A stretch of DNA of 64,000 bases from Bernardetia sp. ABR2-2B (GCF_037126435.1 NZ_CP147020.1:372001-436000); one strand, 5' to 3'; positions 18,603 to 26,548 are shown, counted from the first letter of the stretch. The notes: a model not told the origin generated them from the sequence alone. A program made the numbers and translations.

Positions 18603-18745
18603 TTAGGACTTTCGCAAATCATTTATAGAACAAAATTTTACTCTGTTATTTTTATTCCAGTAGGAACAATGCATACATTGTCCCTACACAAATACGATTT
18701 TGAAAAATAAAATTCGGTTGATTTTTAAAATTGCGAAAGTCCTAA
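18603..18745. mobile_element. Small terminal-inverted-repeat element (MITE-like), 143 bases
   Basis: TTAGGACTTTCGCAA at 18603-18617 is the exact inverse of TTGCGAAAGTCCTAA at 18731-18745. Inside lies a second palindrome, TAGGAACAATG at 18661-18671 with CATTGTCCCTA at 18676-18686, an 11-base stem with one mismatch. It has no coding capacity. AGGACTTNCGCA ends are familiar from non-autonomous elements mobilised by IS transposases. No clear target duplication is visible. It lies between the last retron gene and its neighbour. Confidence 0.6.
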
Positions 18746-18766
18746 CTTTAAAAAAGAAAAAAACTT

Positions 18767-20449
18767 TTACACCCTCTCCATCTTCATTTCATTAAAATAC
18801 ATTCTCGTAGCCAACATGTGTTCACAAGCTCCTTTTCGAAGATTATTCATTTTGTAAAAATTACATTCACAACTAGCATCTACAATTCGCTCATCGTTAT
18901 CTATTTGAACAAGTGTGGGATAGGTTGTATTTCTATCTCTTACTCTGCCTTTCAAAACAATTCGCTCACTTTTTTCGCCATCTTTATTGACGACATTTGT
19001 CGTATCAGCTTCTACTTGTACACCATCGTTTTTTATAAAACTTGTTGCTTTTTCTTCTTCTTCACTAGCAAAACGCAGCTTATCCATTGGTAAAGGGTCT
19101 TTAGAAAGCTCACGAACACGATAAACGCCCATTTTCAAATCATAAATTACTCGTCCTGCTTGTGTGTAGGCAGCCAAGGCAGAAGAAACCGTTTTATCAT
19201 CTAAGTTTAGACGACGAGCCAGCGATGCCGAACTTTCAAACCAGTTTTGTTTGAGTGCATTAAAGACCGTTTTTTTAGTAAAATCATCTACTTCACTTCT
19301 TGGTGCCATCAAATCAAAATTCCCTGCTCTTGACCAATCGTTTGAAGTCCAACCTGAAAGACCAAGCGTAAAAGTCATATCAGATTCTAATTCTGCAATA
19401 AAAAAAGAAGGCAAACCAGTTCCTAACAAAACAACCTTAAAATTTTTAGCAATCGGAATAAGTCTTTCCAAAATCAGAATGCGTCGTCTTCCCCAAATAC
19501 GAATTTCTTTGCTTTCACCTCCAGTATAAATCGAACAATGAAAAATCATTTCTTTATTCCAAGGCTCAATAATTATTTTGATAGGTTGATTTGGTTCTAA
19601 AACAAAACGAAGCGAACGAGGACTTTTTTTCTCCTTGAATCTTCTCAAAAACTGACACAAACTAAAAATATCCATCGGATGCAAATCTAGCGTAGTCGAT
19701 GGTAATGTCATCGCAGAACTCACTTGCAAGAAACCACGCACCCACGTATCAGGCAAATCAATTTTGACTTCTTTATAACTATCTTCATTGGTTGTCTGAA
19801 CTTCAAAACCACTTGGGTCAATCTTAAAATCTGTTTCTTTGTAGTTACGAATTTTCTGAAATTCATTATATAAAGTAGCCGAATAATCTACATTTGTAGT
19901 TCCACATTCAAACTCATTTATTTCCTTAAAGACATTATAACTACAACTCAATTTTCCATACGTAGATTCATCTTGACTAAAACACTCAAAAAATACCTCG
20001 TCTGGATGAACTGTAATTACTGGGTCAAGCACAAACCACGCATCTCGGTCTTTTTCGTATAGATAATTATAATATTCGCCTCGTGCTTTATAAAACGGAG
20101 CTAAGATTTTCTGACCTTCTTTATAGGATTCGTTCAATTCTTCTCTTACCTTCAACATTTTAGCTTTTACTTCTTCAATTTGAAAAGATTCCATGTATTC
20201 GGCAAGCCAAATTTGTTCTTGTTTTTCTGCCCACGCTTTATATTCTGTTTTGTCTTTGGGTTTGAAACGCAAATCTGAAACTACTACATGATGAAGCGTA
20301 GAAATTGCTTCACGAAAAGGGATTTTTTTATCCAATTTTCCTACAAAAAAAGTAGGTTCACGAAGCGTATCAGGAGCAAAAGACATTGCCGTCTGCTCTG
20401 AATTATTTATGATGTTGGTGTTTCCACCGTATTTATATTCGAAAAGCAT
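18767..20449 (-). CDS. Winged-helix plus SWIM zinc-finger protein of the retron operon
   Basis: The start was set at 20449 (MLFEYKYGGNTNIINNSE), since the frame to 20497 runs into an intergenic palindrome. The protein has 560 residues. The first 400 form a mixed domain with no recognised family. Residues of about 400-448 look like a winged helix (SSASLARRLNLDDKTVSSAL then YTQAGRVIYD). The C-terminus has a complete SWIM finger, CEC ... 12 residues ... CEH (about 527-545). SWIM fingers bind zinc and can contact nucleic acid or protein. It is third in the operon after the RT and WGR/HEAT genes. It is likely an effector or sensor part of the retron; its activity is unknown. Confidence 0.75.
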   Translation of the reverse strand: MLFEYKYGGNTNIINNSEQTAMSFAPDTLREPTFFVGKLDKKIPFREAISTLHHVVVSDLRFKPKDKTEYKAWAEKQEQIWLAEYMESFQIEEVKAKMLKVREELNESYKEGQKILAPFYKARGEYYNYLYEKDRDAWFVLDPVITVHPDEVFFECFSQDESTYGKLSCSYNVFKEINEFECGTTNVDYSATLYNEFQKIRNYKETDFKIDPSGFEVQTTNEDSYKEVKIDLPDTWVRGFLQVSSAMTLPSTTLDLHPMDIFSLCQFLRRFKEKKSPRSLRFVLEPNQPIKIIIEPWNKEMIFHCSIYTGGESKEIRIWGRRRILILERLIPIAKNFKVVLLGTGLPSFFIAELESDMTFTLGLSGWTSNDWSRAGNFDLMAPRSEVDDFTKKTVFNALKQNWFESSASLARRLNLDDKTVSSALAAYTQAGRVIYDLKMGVYRVRELSKDPLPMDKLRFASEEEEKATSFIKNDGVQVEADTTNVVNKDGEKSERIVLKGRVRDRNTTYPTLVQIDNDERIVDASCECNFYKMNNLRKGACEHMLATRMYFNEMKMERV

Positions 20450-20474
20450 AATTGTATTTTTTTGTGTTTTGCGT

Positions 20475-20584
20475 GTCGCTCGTGGGGACACGAGCAACGG
20501 TTAAAACGTTTACTTTCTACAAACATTACGCTGCTATGCAGCTAAAAATCAAATTCTACCATTGCTCATGTCCTCACGAGCGAC
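20475..20584. repeat. Long inverted repeat between the SWIM and WGR/HEAT genes
   Basis: The arms 20475-20501 and 20558-20584 are 27 bases each and complementary except at three positions, all transitions that leave wobbles on one strand. Each arm is also a hairpin by itself (GCTCGTG-GGGA-CACGAGC in the left arm, one mismatch in the right). It is GC-rich against an AT-rich background and fills almost the whole spacer. It may be a REP/BIME-type repeat, an mRNA-stabilising structure or an attenuator between effector genes. Confidence 0.7.
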
Positions 20585-20597
20585 CTATAAAAAAAAA

Positions 20598-23500
20598 TTA
20601 CTCAAAAACTAAAGCCACATTCAAATTATCATACTTCACTTTTAGTTTTTGAAGAATTTGTATAAATCGTTCTTTATCTTGAACGGTATTTGTAGCCACC
20701 AAATCATTGAATAAAGGAACAACCCAAAAAGCTGTTTCTTTTGAAGAAAAAGCCTCTTTTTCTAAGAAATCTAAGACTCTGTTTTTTGCAATTCTGCCTT
20801 TATTGACTTGCATCAAAACACAACGGAAATAAAATTCCATTTCTTTCAAACGCCCTAGATTTCCAGTTGCAAAACGTTCTAAATAATTAGTTGCAAAAAG
20901 CTGCATCGAATTGCTTGGGTGCTGACTGAGCATAGTGAGGTATTTTTCTCCATCTTTTTCTTCAAAGAATTTTGTAATAAGTTCCTTTCCAAAGGCTTCC
21001 ACATCAAGACGAACCGAATCAGCAATAGAAACCAAACTATCTACATCCCAATCGTTTTCTGTGAAATTTTCTCTAAAAAATACCATCGCTTTCTCTCTGA
21101 CATCATCCCATTTAGCATCCAAAATTCGTAAAGCTTCATCACGTTCGTAACGAATACGAGCCAAGTTATTTTGATAATATTCTATTGTCCAACTACGAAT
21201 TTCTAAAAGCTCATGATTTGCTAAAGCTATAAGTTGTCGGATAGAAAGCTCTTGTCCATCTATGTCTTTTCCTTTGTTTGGAACAATGTGATTTTTGAGA
21301 ATATGAAAACCTACAAACTGACCTTCTCTATAATTTCCATGTAGAAGATTAAGTGTAGTTTTGAGCGTAATTTTTCCTAAATAATTATCAAAATGATTGA
21401 TTAGAAGTTCTGCAATTTCTTTATGAACACTTGGCTGTTCTGTATTTTGTTCTGAATCATTATTTTCACTTTGACTTTCAGAATTATTTTGATTATTTAC
21501 TTGCTCTAATTTTGCTAATTCTTCTCGTTTTATTTCTTCTGGGTCTTTTTTGCGAAGTGCCAAAACCAATTTAGTTACAATAGATTCAGCAAACTGGTTT
21601 CCTTCTTTTGACTTTTGATTTACTTTATCCTTGACTAATTTTGTTACGATTTGAGTAGCTGAATTTCTCAAATTTTGATACGGAGAGACAAGCATATTTC
21701 CTAAAAGCTCATGCGCTTCTAAAAGAAAACTAGTTGGGTACGCTGCAAAGATTTCCATTCCATTAGCTCGTATTTCTTCTGCTTTACTCTCAAAAAATCC
21801 GTTCAAGATAGAAAAAGGAATATCAGTTGCCTTAATGAGTTTTGATTTTATAAGTAAAATATCACTTGCAAAAACTTGATTTTGAAGAGTTTTATCTTCC
21901 AAAAGCTCCAAAACGATGTTCCAACCTAAATTTTCTAAAACAAATTTTGCATTTGTTTTCAAGACAGTTTGAGCATCTTTCAAAACTTCAGTAGAGTAAT
22001 TTTTATCTTTATTTTCACTCACGCCTAACATTTCAGAAATTGCTTTTCCTACAATAATCTGCCATTTTTCATTTGATAAATTGATACTTTTTAGAAAATC
22101 ATTTACCCAACTTCTAATATCTGCGTATTGATTGAAGATAAGTTCAGAAACAAAAAGCGTAAAATTCACATCTTGTGTAAATTCTTGACTGTTTTTCTCA
22201 ATAATTTCTTGTGCTAGTTTTCGTCCTTCTTCTACTTTTGAATTGAGAAGAATCAGAGTCAGTTCTTTATCAAAACTCTGCTCCAGTTTTTCTTTACATA
22301 TTTCTACACCAAAAAAAGCAGGAACTTCAAAGTCAGAGGCTAATAATTTTTTCAAAAGCCTCACATCAAACTTTTCTACTAATTCTTCATATTTATCGTG
22401 TCTTTTTAGGTTTTTGTACGCAAACTCGTGTATTGTACCCAGCTTTGCATCTGCCAAAAGTTGAATATAAGCCTGTGGTAAAGCATCCCATTTTTGAGGA
22501 AAAAATTCATTTCGTTTGAAGCGTTCTTTTTGCTCTTGAAGTGTTCTTTTATTGAAAACTTTGATACGTTTGAGAACAGGTAGGCTTTCTTTTTGAGTTT
22601 TTGGCTGTGCATACCAGCTATCTGAAACCATTGTGATTTTTTCCTTCTTTCTCCATTTGTTTTGTGCTAATTCCAACTCATTATTTTGTCCATTCAAAAT
22701 CAAATTGAGAAGTAAAGAAGAAGAGTTTTCTGGATGAACCACAAAGTTATGTGTATATTTTCTCGTATTTCTATCCCAAGAAGCATATCCAAAATTACTC
22801 ACAAAATGAGCCTGATAATCTTGAGGTTGATAAGAAAGTAAAATAGAAGTCGCTAGTTTTACATAACTATGATTTTCGTCACGTTGAGCAATATCTTTTA
22901 GTCTTCTCAAATCTCTACGCTGAAAATAAGCTCTTGTTTGTTCTGAAAAGCCGATTTTTGAGTTATTAGTTTTGACTTCTTTTGTAACATCTGCAATCTG
23001 CTGATTTATCTCTGGAATGTATCTTCTTACACTATACGAATAATACCAATTATTTCTAGCTGTATCTTCTTTAACATTTGTGTGGCGATACATCGCTGTT
23101 GATTTTTCAAAACGATAAGAAAGTGTACCCAAAACACGAATATCATCACGCAATTCTGCCAGTTTATAGATTGAACGAATATATTTAAAAAATGGAGGAC
23201 GCAAAGAAATCTCAGACAGCACATTCAAAACTATTCTATTCAAAAAAGGATAGGCAACAGTAAGTAAATAAAGTGTTTCTAAAAACTGAAAATCTTTTTG
23301 CTTTTCTTTTATTCTTTGCCCAATTTCCTTCTGTAAACCTTTTGAATTCTGATTTTTTACTAAATCATTGATTATTGGAGGAAGAAAGTCAAGTAATTTT
23401 TCTATTGTAGCTTGTTTTTCACTATCAATATTCAATAAACCTTCCATTGCTATTTTTTGAATATGATGAGGGTATTTTCCATTTCCTATATAATTCTTAA

Positions 23501-24047
23501 AAATAGAACTTGCCTGTGTGTCTTTACATCTCACTAGCGCATAGAGAATAGAATAAATATCTACCACTTCTAAACTGTCGTCTTTTTCAAGAATTTCGGT
23601 AAGAAGTGGAAGTGCTGACTTTAACTTCATTTCCCCTACTTTCCAAGCTACTCGCCCAGTTTTCCACTTGGTTTTGAAAATACTTTTATGTTCTACATTT
23701 GGATTATTTGCTTTCTGCACAGCTTCTCTCAAACGCTGTAAAATAGCCTCTTCTTGTGAAGATATTGAAGCAGGAAATTCTTTTTCTTTCTTAGTTTCGT
23801 TTGATGTTGTTTCTTTTTGATAGCCTTTTTTAGTTTTTTCAGTTTCTAAGGCTGTAAAAACGGCTTGTGCTTTCGGACGACCAACAGGAGAAGCTGTTTT
23901 TGTCCCTTCTTTTAGATTTGCTCCACGTTTTCCATATCTAAAATTGACAACATACAGATTTGAACCTACTTCGCAGAGGTCAATTTCATAGACTTTATCA
24001 GAATTTCCTTTTTTATAAAATAGTTTGCTTTGTTCTATTAGTTTCAT
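20598..24047 (-). CDS. WGR-domain protein with long HEAT-like helical repeat region (retron operon)
   Basis: The start was set at 24047 (MKLIEQSKLFYKKGNSDKV); a start at 24065 is also possible. The protein has 1149 residues. Residues 1-80 form a WGR domain (LYVVNFRYGKRGANLKEG ... KKGY), a nucleic-acid-binding fold known from PARPs and bacterial conflict proteins. The remainder is almost entirely amphipathic helices in HEAT-like pairs (EDKTLQNQVFASDILL, IRSWTIEYYQNNLARIRYE, VREKAMVFFRENF), with a polar low-complexity stretch near 860-885. It has no catalytic motif. It is second in the operon, between the RT and the SWIM gene. A scaffold or sensor for the msDNA is the natural guess. Confidence 0.75.
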   Translation of the reverse strand: MKLIEQSKLFYKKGNSDKVYEIDLCEVGSNLYVVNFRYGKRGANLKEGTKTASPVGRPKAQAVFTALETEKTKKGYQKETTSNETKKEKEFPASISSQEEAILQRLREAVQKANNPNVEHKSIFKTKWKTGRVAWKVGEMKLKSALPLLTEILEKDDSLEVVDIYSILYALVRCKDTQASSIFKNYIGNGKYPHHIQKIAMEGLLNIDSEKQATIEKLLDFLPPIINDLVKNQNSKGLQKEIGQRIKEKQKDFQFLETLYLLTVAYPFLNRIVLNVLSEISLRPPFFKYIRSIYKLAELRDDIRVLGTLSYRFEKSTAMYRHTNVKEDTARNNWYYSYSVRRYIPEINQQIADVTKEVKTNNSKIGFSEQTRAYFQRRDLRRLKDIAQRDENHSYVKLATSILLSYQPQDYQAHFVSNFGYASWDRNTRKYTHNFVVHPENSSSLLLNLILNGQNNELELAQNKWRKKEKITMVSDSWYAQPKTQKESLPVLKRIKVFNKRTLQEQKERFKRNEFFPQKWDALPQAYIQLLADAKLGTIHEFAYKNLKRHDKYEELVEKFDVRLLKKLLASDFEVPAFFGVEICKEKLEQSFDKELTLILLNSKVEEGRKLAQEIIEKNSQEFTQDVNFTLFVSELIFNQYADIRSWVNDFLKSINLSNEKWQIIVGKAISEMLGVSENKDKNYSTEVLKDAQTVLKTNAKFVLENLGWNIVLELLEDKTLQNQVFASDILLIKSKLIKATDIPFSILNGFFESKAEEIRANGMEIFAAYPTSFLLEAHELLGNMLVSPYQNLRNSATQIVTKLVKDKVNQKSKEGNQFAESIVTKLVLALRKKDPEEIKREELAKLEQVNNQNNSESQSENNDSEQNTEQPSVHKEIAELLINHFDNYLGKITLKTTLNLLHGNYREGQFVGFHILKNHIVPNKGKDIDGQELSIRQLIALANHELLEIRSWTIEYYQNNLARIRYERDEALRILDAKWDDVREKAMVFFRENFTENDWDVDSLVSIADSVRLDVEAFGKELITKFFEEKDGEKYLTMLSQHPSNSMQLFATNYLERFATGNLGRLKEMEFYFRCVLMQVNKGRIAKNRVLDFLEKEAFSSKETAFWVVPLFNDLVATNTVQDKERFIQILQKLKVKYDNLNVALVFE

Positions 24048-24062
24048 AGTTATTTTTTGTAC

Positions 24063-24123
24063 CACAGACTTCTAGTCTGTGAGTTGGAATAATGTATTTT
24101 TTGCACAGACTGGGAAGTCTGTG
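24063..24123. repeat. Twin hairpins between the RT and WGR/HEAT genes
   Basis: CACAGACT-TCT-AGTCTGTG at 24063-24081 and CACAGACT-GGGA-AGTCTGTG at 24104-24123 are two perfect eight-base stems of the same sequence. They can pair with themselves or with each other. The arrangement mirrors the palindrome pair at 20475-20584, including a GGGA loop, though the stems differ. Confidence 0.7.
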
Positions 24124-24133
24124 TTACAAAAGT

Positions 24134-25741
24134 TTAAAAAATATCCCACCAATCGGATTCTTCTGACTGACTTTCTGTTTCTTGATTGGATTCTTCTATT
24201 TTGTTTTCCTGTTGAACTTGGCTTATGTTAGAATTATTCTGATTATCAGAATTTTGATTGCCTTCTGTAATTGCCTTTTCAATATAATTTTCAGAATCAG
24301 GAATAGCATTTATTTGTTCGATAAATTTATTTCCTTTCTCTTCATCTACCATTTTTATAAAAGAAGCAAAACCTAAAGCTGCTTGTTTTGGATCAGAATG
24401 ACTTCCCCATTTTTTGTCGTGTTCAAGGTTATTTTTCCAACCTGTTTTCGAAACTTGATGTAAAAAGGCTCTAAACTTTCTTACTGTCTTTCTATCTACA
24501 CCTAATTTTTGTTTGTCATTTCCATTGACAATAATTCCTGTAACTTTCTGCTGACTACCTTTTCGCATAATATGCGTTTTGTCTGGATGCACTTCAAAGC
24601 CTTCACTTTCTACTACCTTTTTTGTAAAATAGAGCAACGAACCGATAATCTTATTTACTTTTTCTCTGTCATTTTTTAAGTCTAAATCAGAAGAAAACGT
24701 TAAATCATCAGCATAACGAGTGTAGGTAAAACCCATTTTTTTGGCAAGACCATTCAACCGCTTATCCATTTTGTAGGCAATAAGTGTAGTAATGGCAGGG
24801 CTTGCAGGAGAACCTTGAGGAAGGAAACGGTGCGTTTTTCCTGTTTCTTTATCGACTTTTTGAGCGTAATAAATCTCGCCATCTACACTTAGTTTATCCG
24901 TTTCATTGTGTGTAGTGAGTAGCGCAAAAATAGTAGAAAGCTGTTCTGAATAACCTAATTTTTGAAAAAGTCCTTTTACTCTTTTGTAAGAAATAGAAGG
25001 GAAAAAATCTTTCAAATCTAAGCTAATAACTAGATTTTTATTTTGATGTGGCTTGGCATTAGTCAGAATAGAACGCTCTTTGACAAAACCATGTACATTT
25101 TGATTAGCTTCAATTTTATCTAAAATATTAGCTTTAATCCAATTTTGAGCAGCTTTTAATTTTGGTTTTGGTGCAGAAATCAAACGTTTTCCACCTGATT
25201 TTTTAGGAACATGATAGGAATGATATTGACTAACCTTCGAAACTGAACGCTGAAAGGCTAAAAAACGAAGTTCTGAAATAGATTTATTTATTTTCTCTGA
25301 AAAGTCTGTCAAACTTTCAAAATAGGGAAGATTTAGACTTCCTAATTTTTCTCTGTCAGAAACTGCATTATTCAATCCTTTCGAAACCTCATTTCCCAAA
25401 TAAACGATATTTGTCTTTTGAGTTTCTGCCCATTTTTCAGCTTTTAGTCTGCGTTTTTCTTCGTTTTTTTTCTTTGTTTCTGCCTGTTTTTCTTTAGAGG
25501 CTTTCATACGTGCAAGGCGCATTTGCTTTAGCATTGCTTCTCTGCTGTCGTATTGTCTTTGTTTTTGAGTAAGCTCGGCAAGTTCTTTTTGAAGTTGAGC
25601 TTGTCTATTGATAAGTTCTTCTGCAAGAGTAGGTTTTTCAGAATCTCCCCAAAAGCCTAAGCGTTTCATTTCTTTTAAAACGTAGTCTTCTTTTGAGGTT
25701 GCACGGATGCGTTCGTAGAGTTGTTGGCGTGTGATTGACAT
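24134..25741 (-). CDS. Retron reverse transcriptase
   Basis: The protein has 535 residues. Residues 40-125 form a charged coiled-coil extension. The RT fold begins near 175 with YHVPKKSGGKRLISAPKPKLK, followed by the retron-specific NAxxH motif (NAKPH, 228-232), SLDLKDFFPSI with a catalytic Asp, LPQGSPASP (307-315), YADD (343-346) and the retron VTG motif (400-402). The final 60 residues are polar and acidic, ending WWDIF. Retron RTs copy part of a dedicated ncRNA into branched msDNA. Two candidate ncRNAs lie directly upstream on the same strand. The long coiled-coil N-terminus is unusual and may bind the partner proteins. Confidence 0.93.
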   Translation of the reverse strand: MSITRQQLYERIRATSKEDYVLKEMKRLGFWGDSEKPTLAEELINRQAQLQKELAELTQKQRQYDSREAMLKQMRLARMKASKEKQAETKKKNEEKRRLKAEKWAETQKTNIVYLGNEVSKGLNNAVSDREKLGSLNLPYFESLTDFSEKINKSISELRFLAFQRSVSKVSQYHSYHVPKKSGGKRLISAPKPKLKAAQNWIKANILDKIEANQNVHGFVKERSILTNAKPHQNKNLVISLDLKDFFPSISYKRVKGLFQKLGYSEQLSTIFALLTTHNETDKLSVDGEIYYAQKVDKETGKTHRFLPQGSPASPAITTLIAYKMDKRLNGLAKKMGFTYTRYADDLTFSSDLDLKNDREKVNKIIGSLLYFTKKVVESEGFEVHPDKTHIMRKGSQQKVTGIIVNGNDKQKLGVDRKTVRKFRAFLHQVSKTGWKNNLEHDKKWGSHSDPKQAALGFASFIKMVDEEKGNKFIEQINAIPDSENYIEKAITEGNQNSDNQNNSNISQVQQENKIEESNQETESQSEESDWWDIF

Positions 25742-25999
25742 AAAACAAATAGATTAATTTGGCAATTCTTTTTCAATTCTTGCATAAAAATGCACAAGAA
25801 TATCAATCTGCTTAAATGAAATTTATTCAGTAAAAAATGGCATAGTAGAAAATATCTGAAAAGATATTTAGATGATTTATGATACAATCTAAATAAATAA
25901 TTTCAATTCCCTCACTAAAAATAATTAATTAACTTCTATTTGTTTGTTTGTTTGTTGTTACTTGGCTATTACACCAATATTTTTTGTTTGACTGATTAC
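25742..25999 (-). other. Leader between the ncRNA pair and the RT start
   Basis: This 258-base AT-rich stretch has no gene. It has a (CAAA)n run at 25940-25955 on the minus strand. It also has an imperfect hairpin around 25775-25800 (ATGCA/TGCAT arms) about 40 bases before the RT start codon, which might affect translation. Confidence 0.45.
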
Positions 26000-26223
26000 T
26001 ATTTTGAAAACCTTCGTATTGTCTAAGGACTATATCTATCAACTCCAGACTAATGGGTACTACCGTTAATTTAAGAGCATCGCTCTGAAACCGTAAATTG
26101 ATGGTAGTACCTATTAGTCATCATAAAGATAGTATGTAGTGAAGTATGTTCTGTATAAAGGCTTGAATGACGAAACATCATTCGTTCTGATAATTAAATC
26201 AGAAAGCAAGGTATTTCAAAATA
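26000..26223 (-). ncRNA. Retron msr-msd RNA, copy 1 (proximal to RT)
   Basis: Read on the minus strand, a terminal a1/a2 stem joins 26223-26210 with 26012-26000 (ten continuous pairs, one bulge, three more pairs). Next come two msr hairpins. One is 26204-26198 with 26191-26185. The other, at 26083-26065 plus 100 (26183-26165), has the stem GAATGA/TCATTC closed by a G-UUU-C apex like the classical Ec86 msr loop. The msd is a long stem, 26048-26073 with 26094-26119 (26 pairs), topped by AGAGC-ATC-GCTCT and standing on a lower stem 26029-26040 with 26128-26140. A G at 26207 just after a1 is a branch-point candidate. No protein frame is present. Confidence 0.88.
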
Positions 26224-26241
26224 CTATTTTTAGAAAAATCA

Positions 26242-26462
26242 GTTATAAAATCTTCGTATTATCTGAGGACTATATCTATCAACTCCAGACTAACAACTAC
26301 TAGTGGTTATTTAAGTGCAGCGCACTTATACCGTAAATGACCACTAGTAGTTAGTTAGTCATCATAAAGATAGTATGTAGTGATGTATGTTCTGTATAAA
26401 GGCTTGAATGACGAAACATCATTCGTTCTGATAATTAAATCAGAAAGCAAGGTATTTACAAC
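26242..26462 (-). ncRNA. Retron msr-msd RNA, copy 2 (distal, directly after the promoter)
   Basis: It has the same architecture as copy 1, shifted by 240-241 bases. The msr side (26357-26457) differs from copy 1 at a single base, and the other flank (26252-26293) at two. The msd stem, 26288-26313 with 26334-26360 (26 pairs, one bulge), has a wholly different sequence (ACTACTAGTGG core) from copy 1. The apex is AGTGC-AGC-GCACT, a compensated change from copy 1. Its a1/a2 stem (26462-26455 with 26249-26242) also differs from that of copy 1 but pairs with itself. It is probably co-transcribed with copy 1 and the RT. Confidence 0.88.
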
Positions 26463-26509
26463 TTCTATGTTTTTTCTTTAAACAGACTTTTCTGTTTGTT
26501 TTGATATTT

Positions 26510-26548
26510 CAAATATAGGAATAAATTTCTAACCTGCAAAGCATTTGC
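26510..26548 (-). promoter_or_regulatory. Promoter of the retron transcript
   Basis: On the minus strand TTTG (26540 to 26537), 19 bases, then TATATTTG (26517 to 26510) is a full match to the Bacteroidota TTTG/TAnnTTTG consensus. Transcription would start near 26503, about 40 bases before ncRNA copy 2. The -33 element is part of a small inverted repeat, GCAAA-GCA-TTTGC (26536-26548), a possible operator. A hairpin AAACAGA-CTTT-TCTGTTT at 26480-26497 lies in the 5' leader. Confidence 0.7.

Noticed and set aside
24134-25741. Group II intron or diversity-generating retroelement reverse transcriptase
   Set aside because: There is no maturase/X or HNH domain, no template/variable repeat pair and no intron boundary. 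The NAxxH and VTG motifs and the upstream msr-msd structures point to a retron.
26012-26457. CRISPR-like or simple tandem repeat
   Set aside because: There are only two long units with conserved outer parts and a self-complementary, diverged centre. This is a folded RNA/DNA duplicated, not short direct repeats with spacers.
26000-26462. Retron ncRNA on the plus strand
   Set aside because: The RT is on the minus strand, the promoter upstream is on the minus strand, and the G-UUU-C msr apex and wobbles of the msr and a1/a2 stems are correct only on the minus strand.
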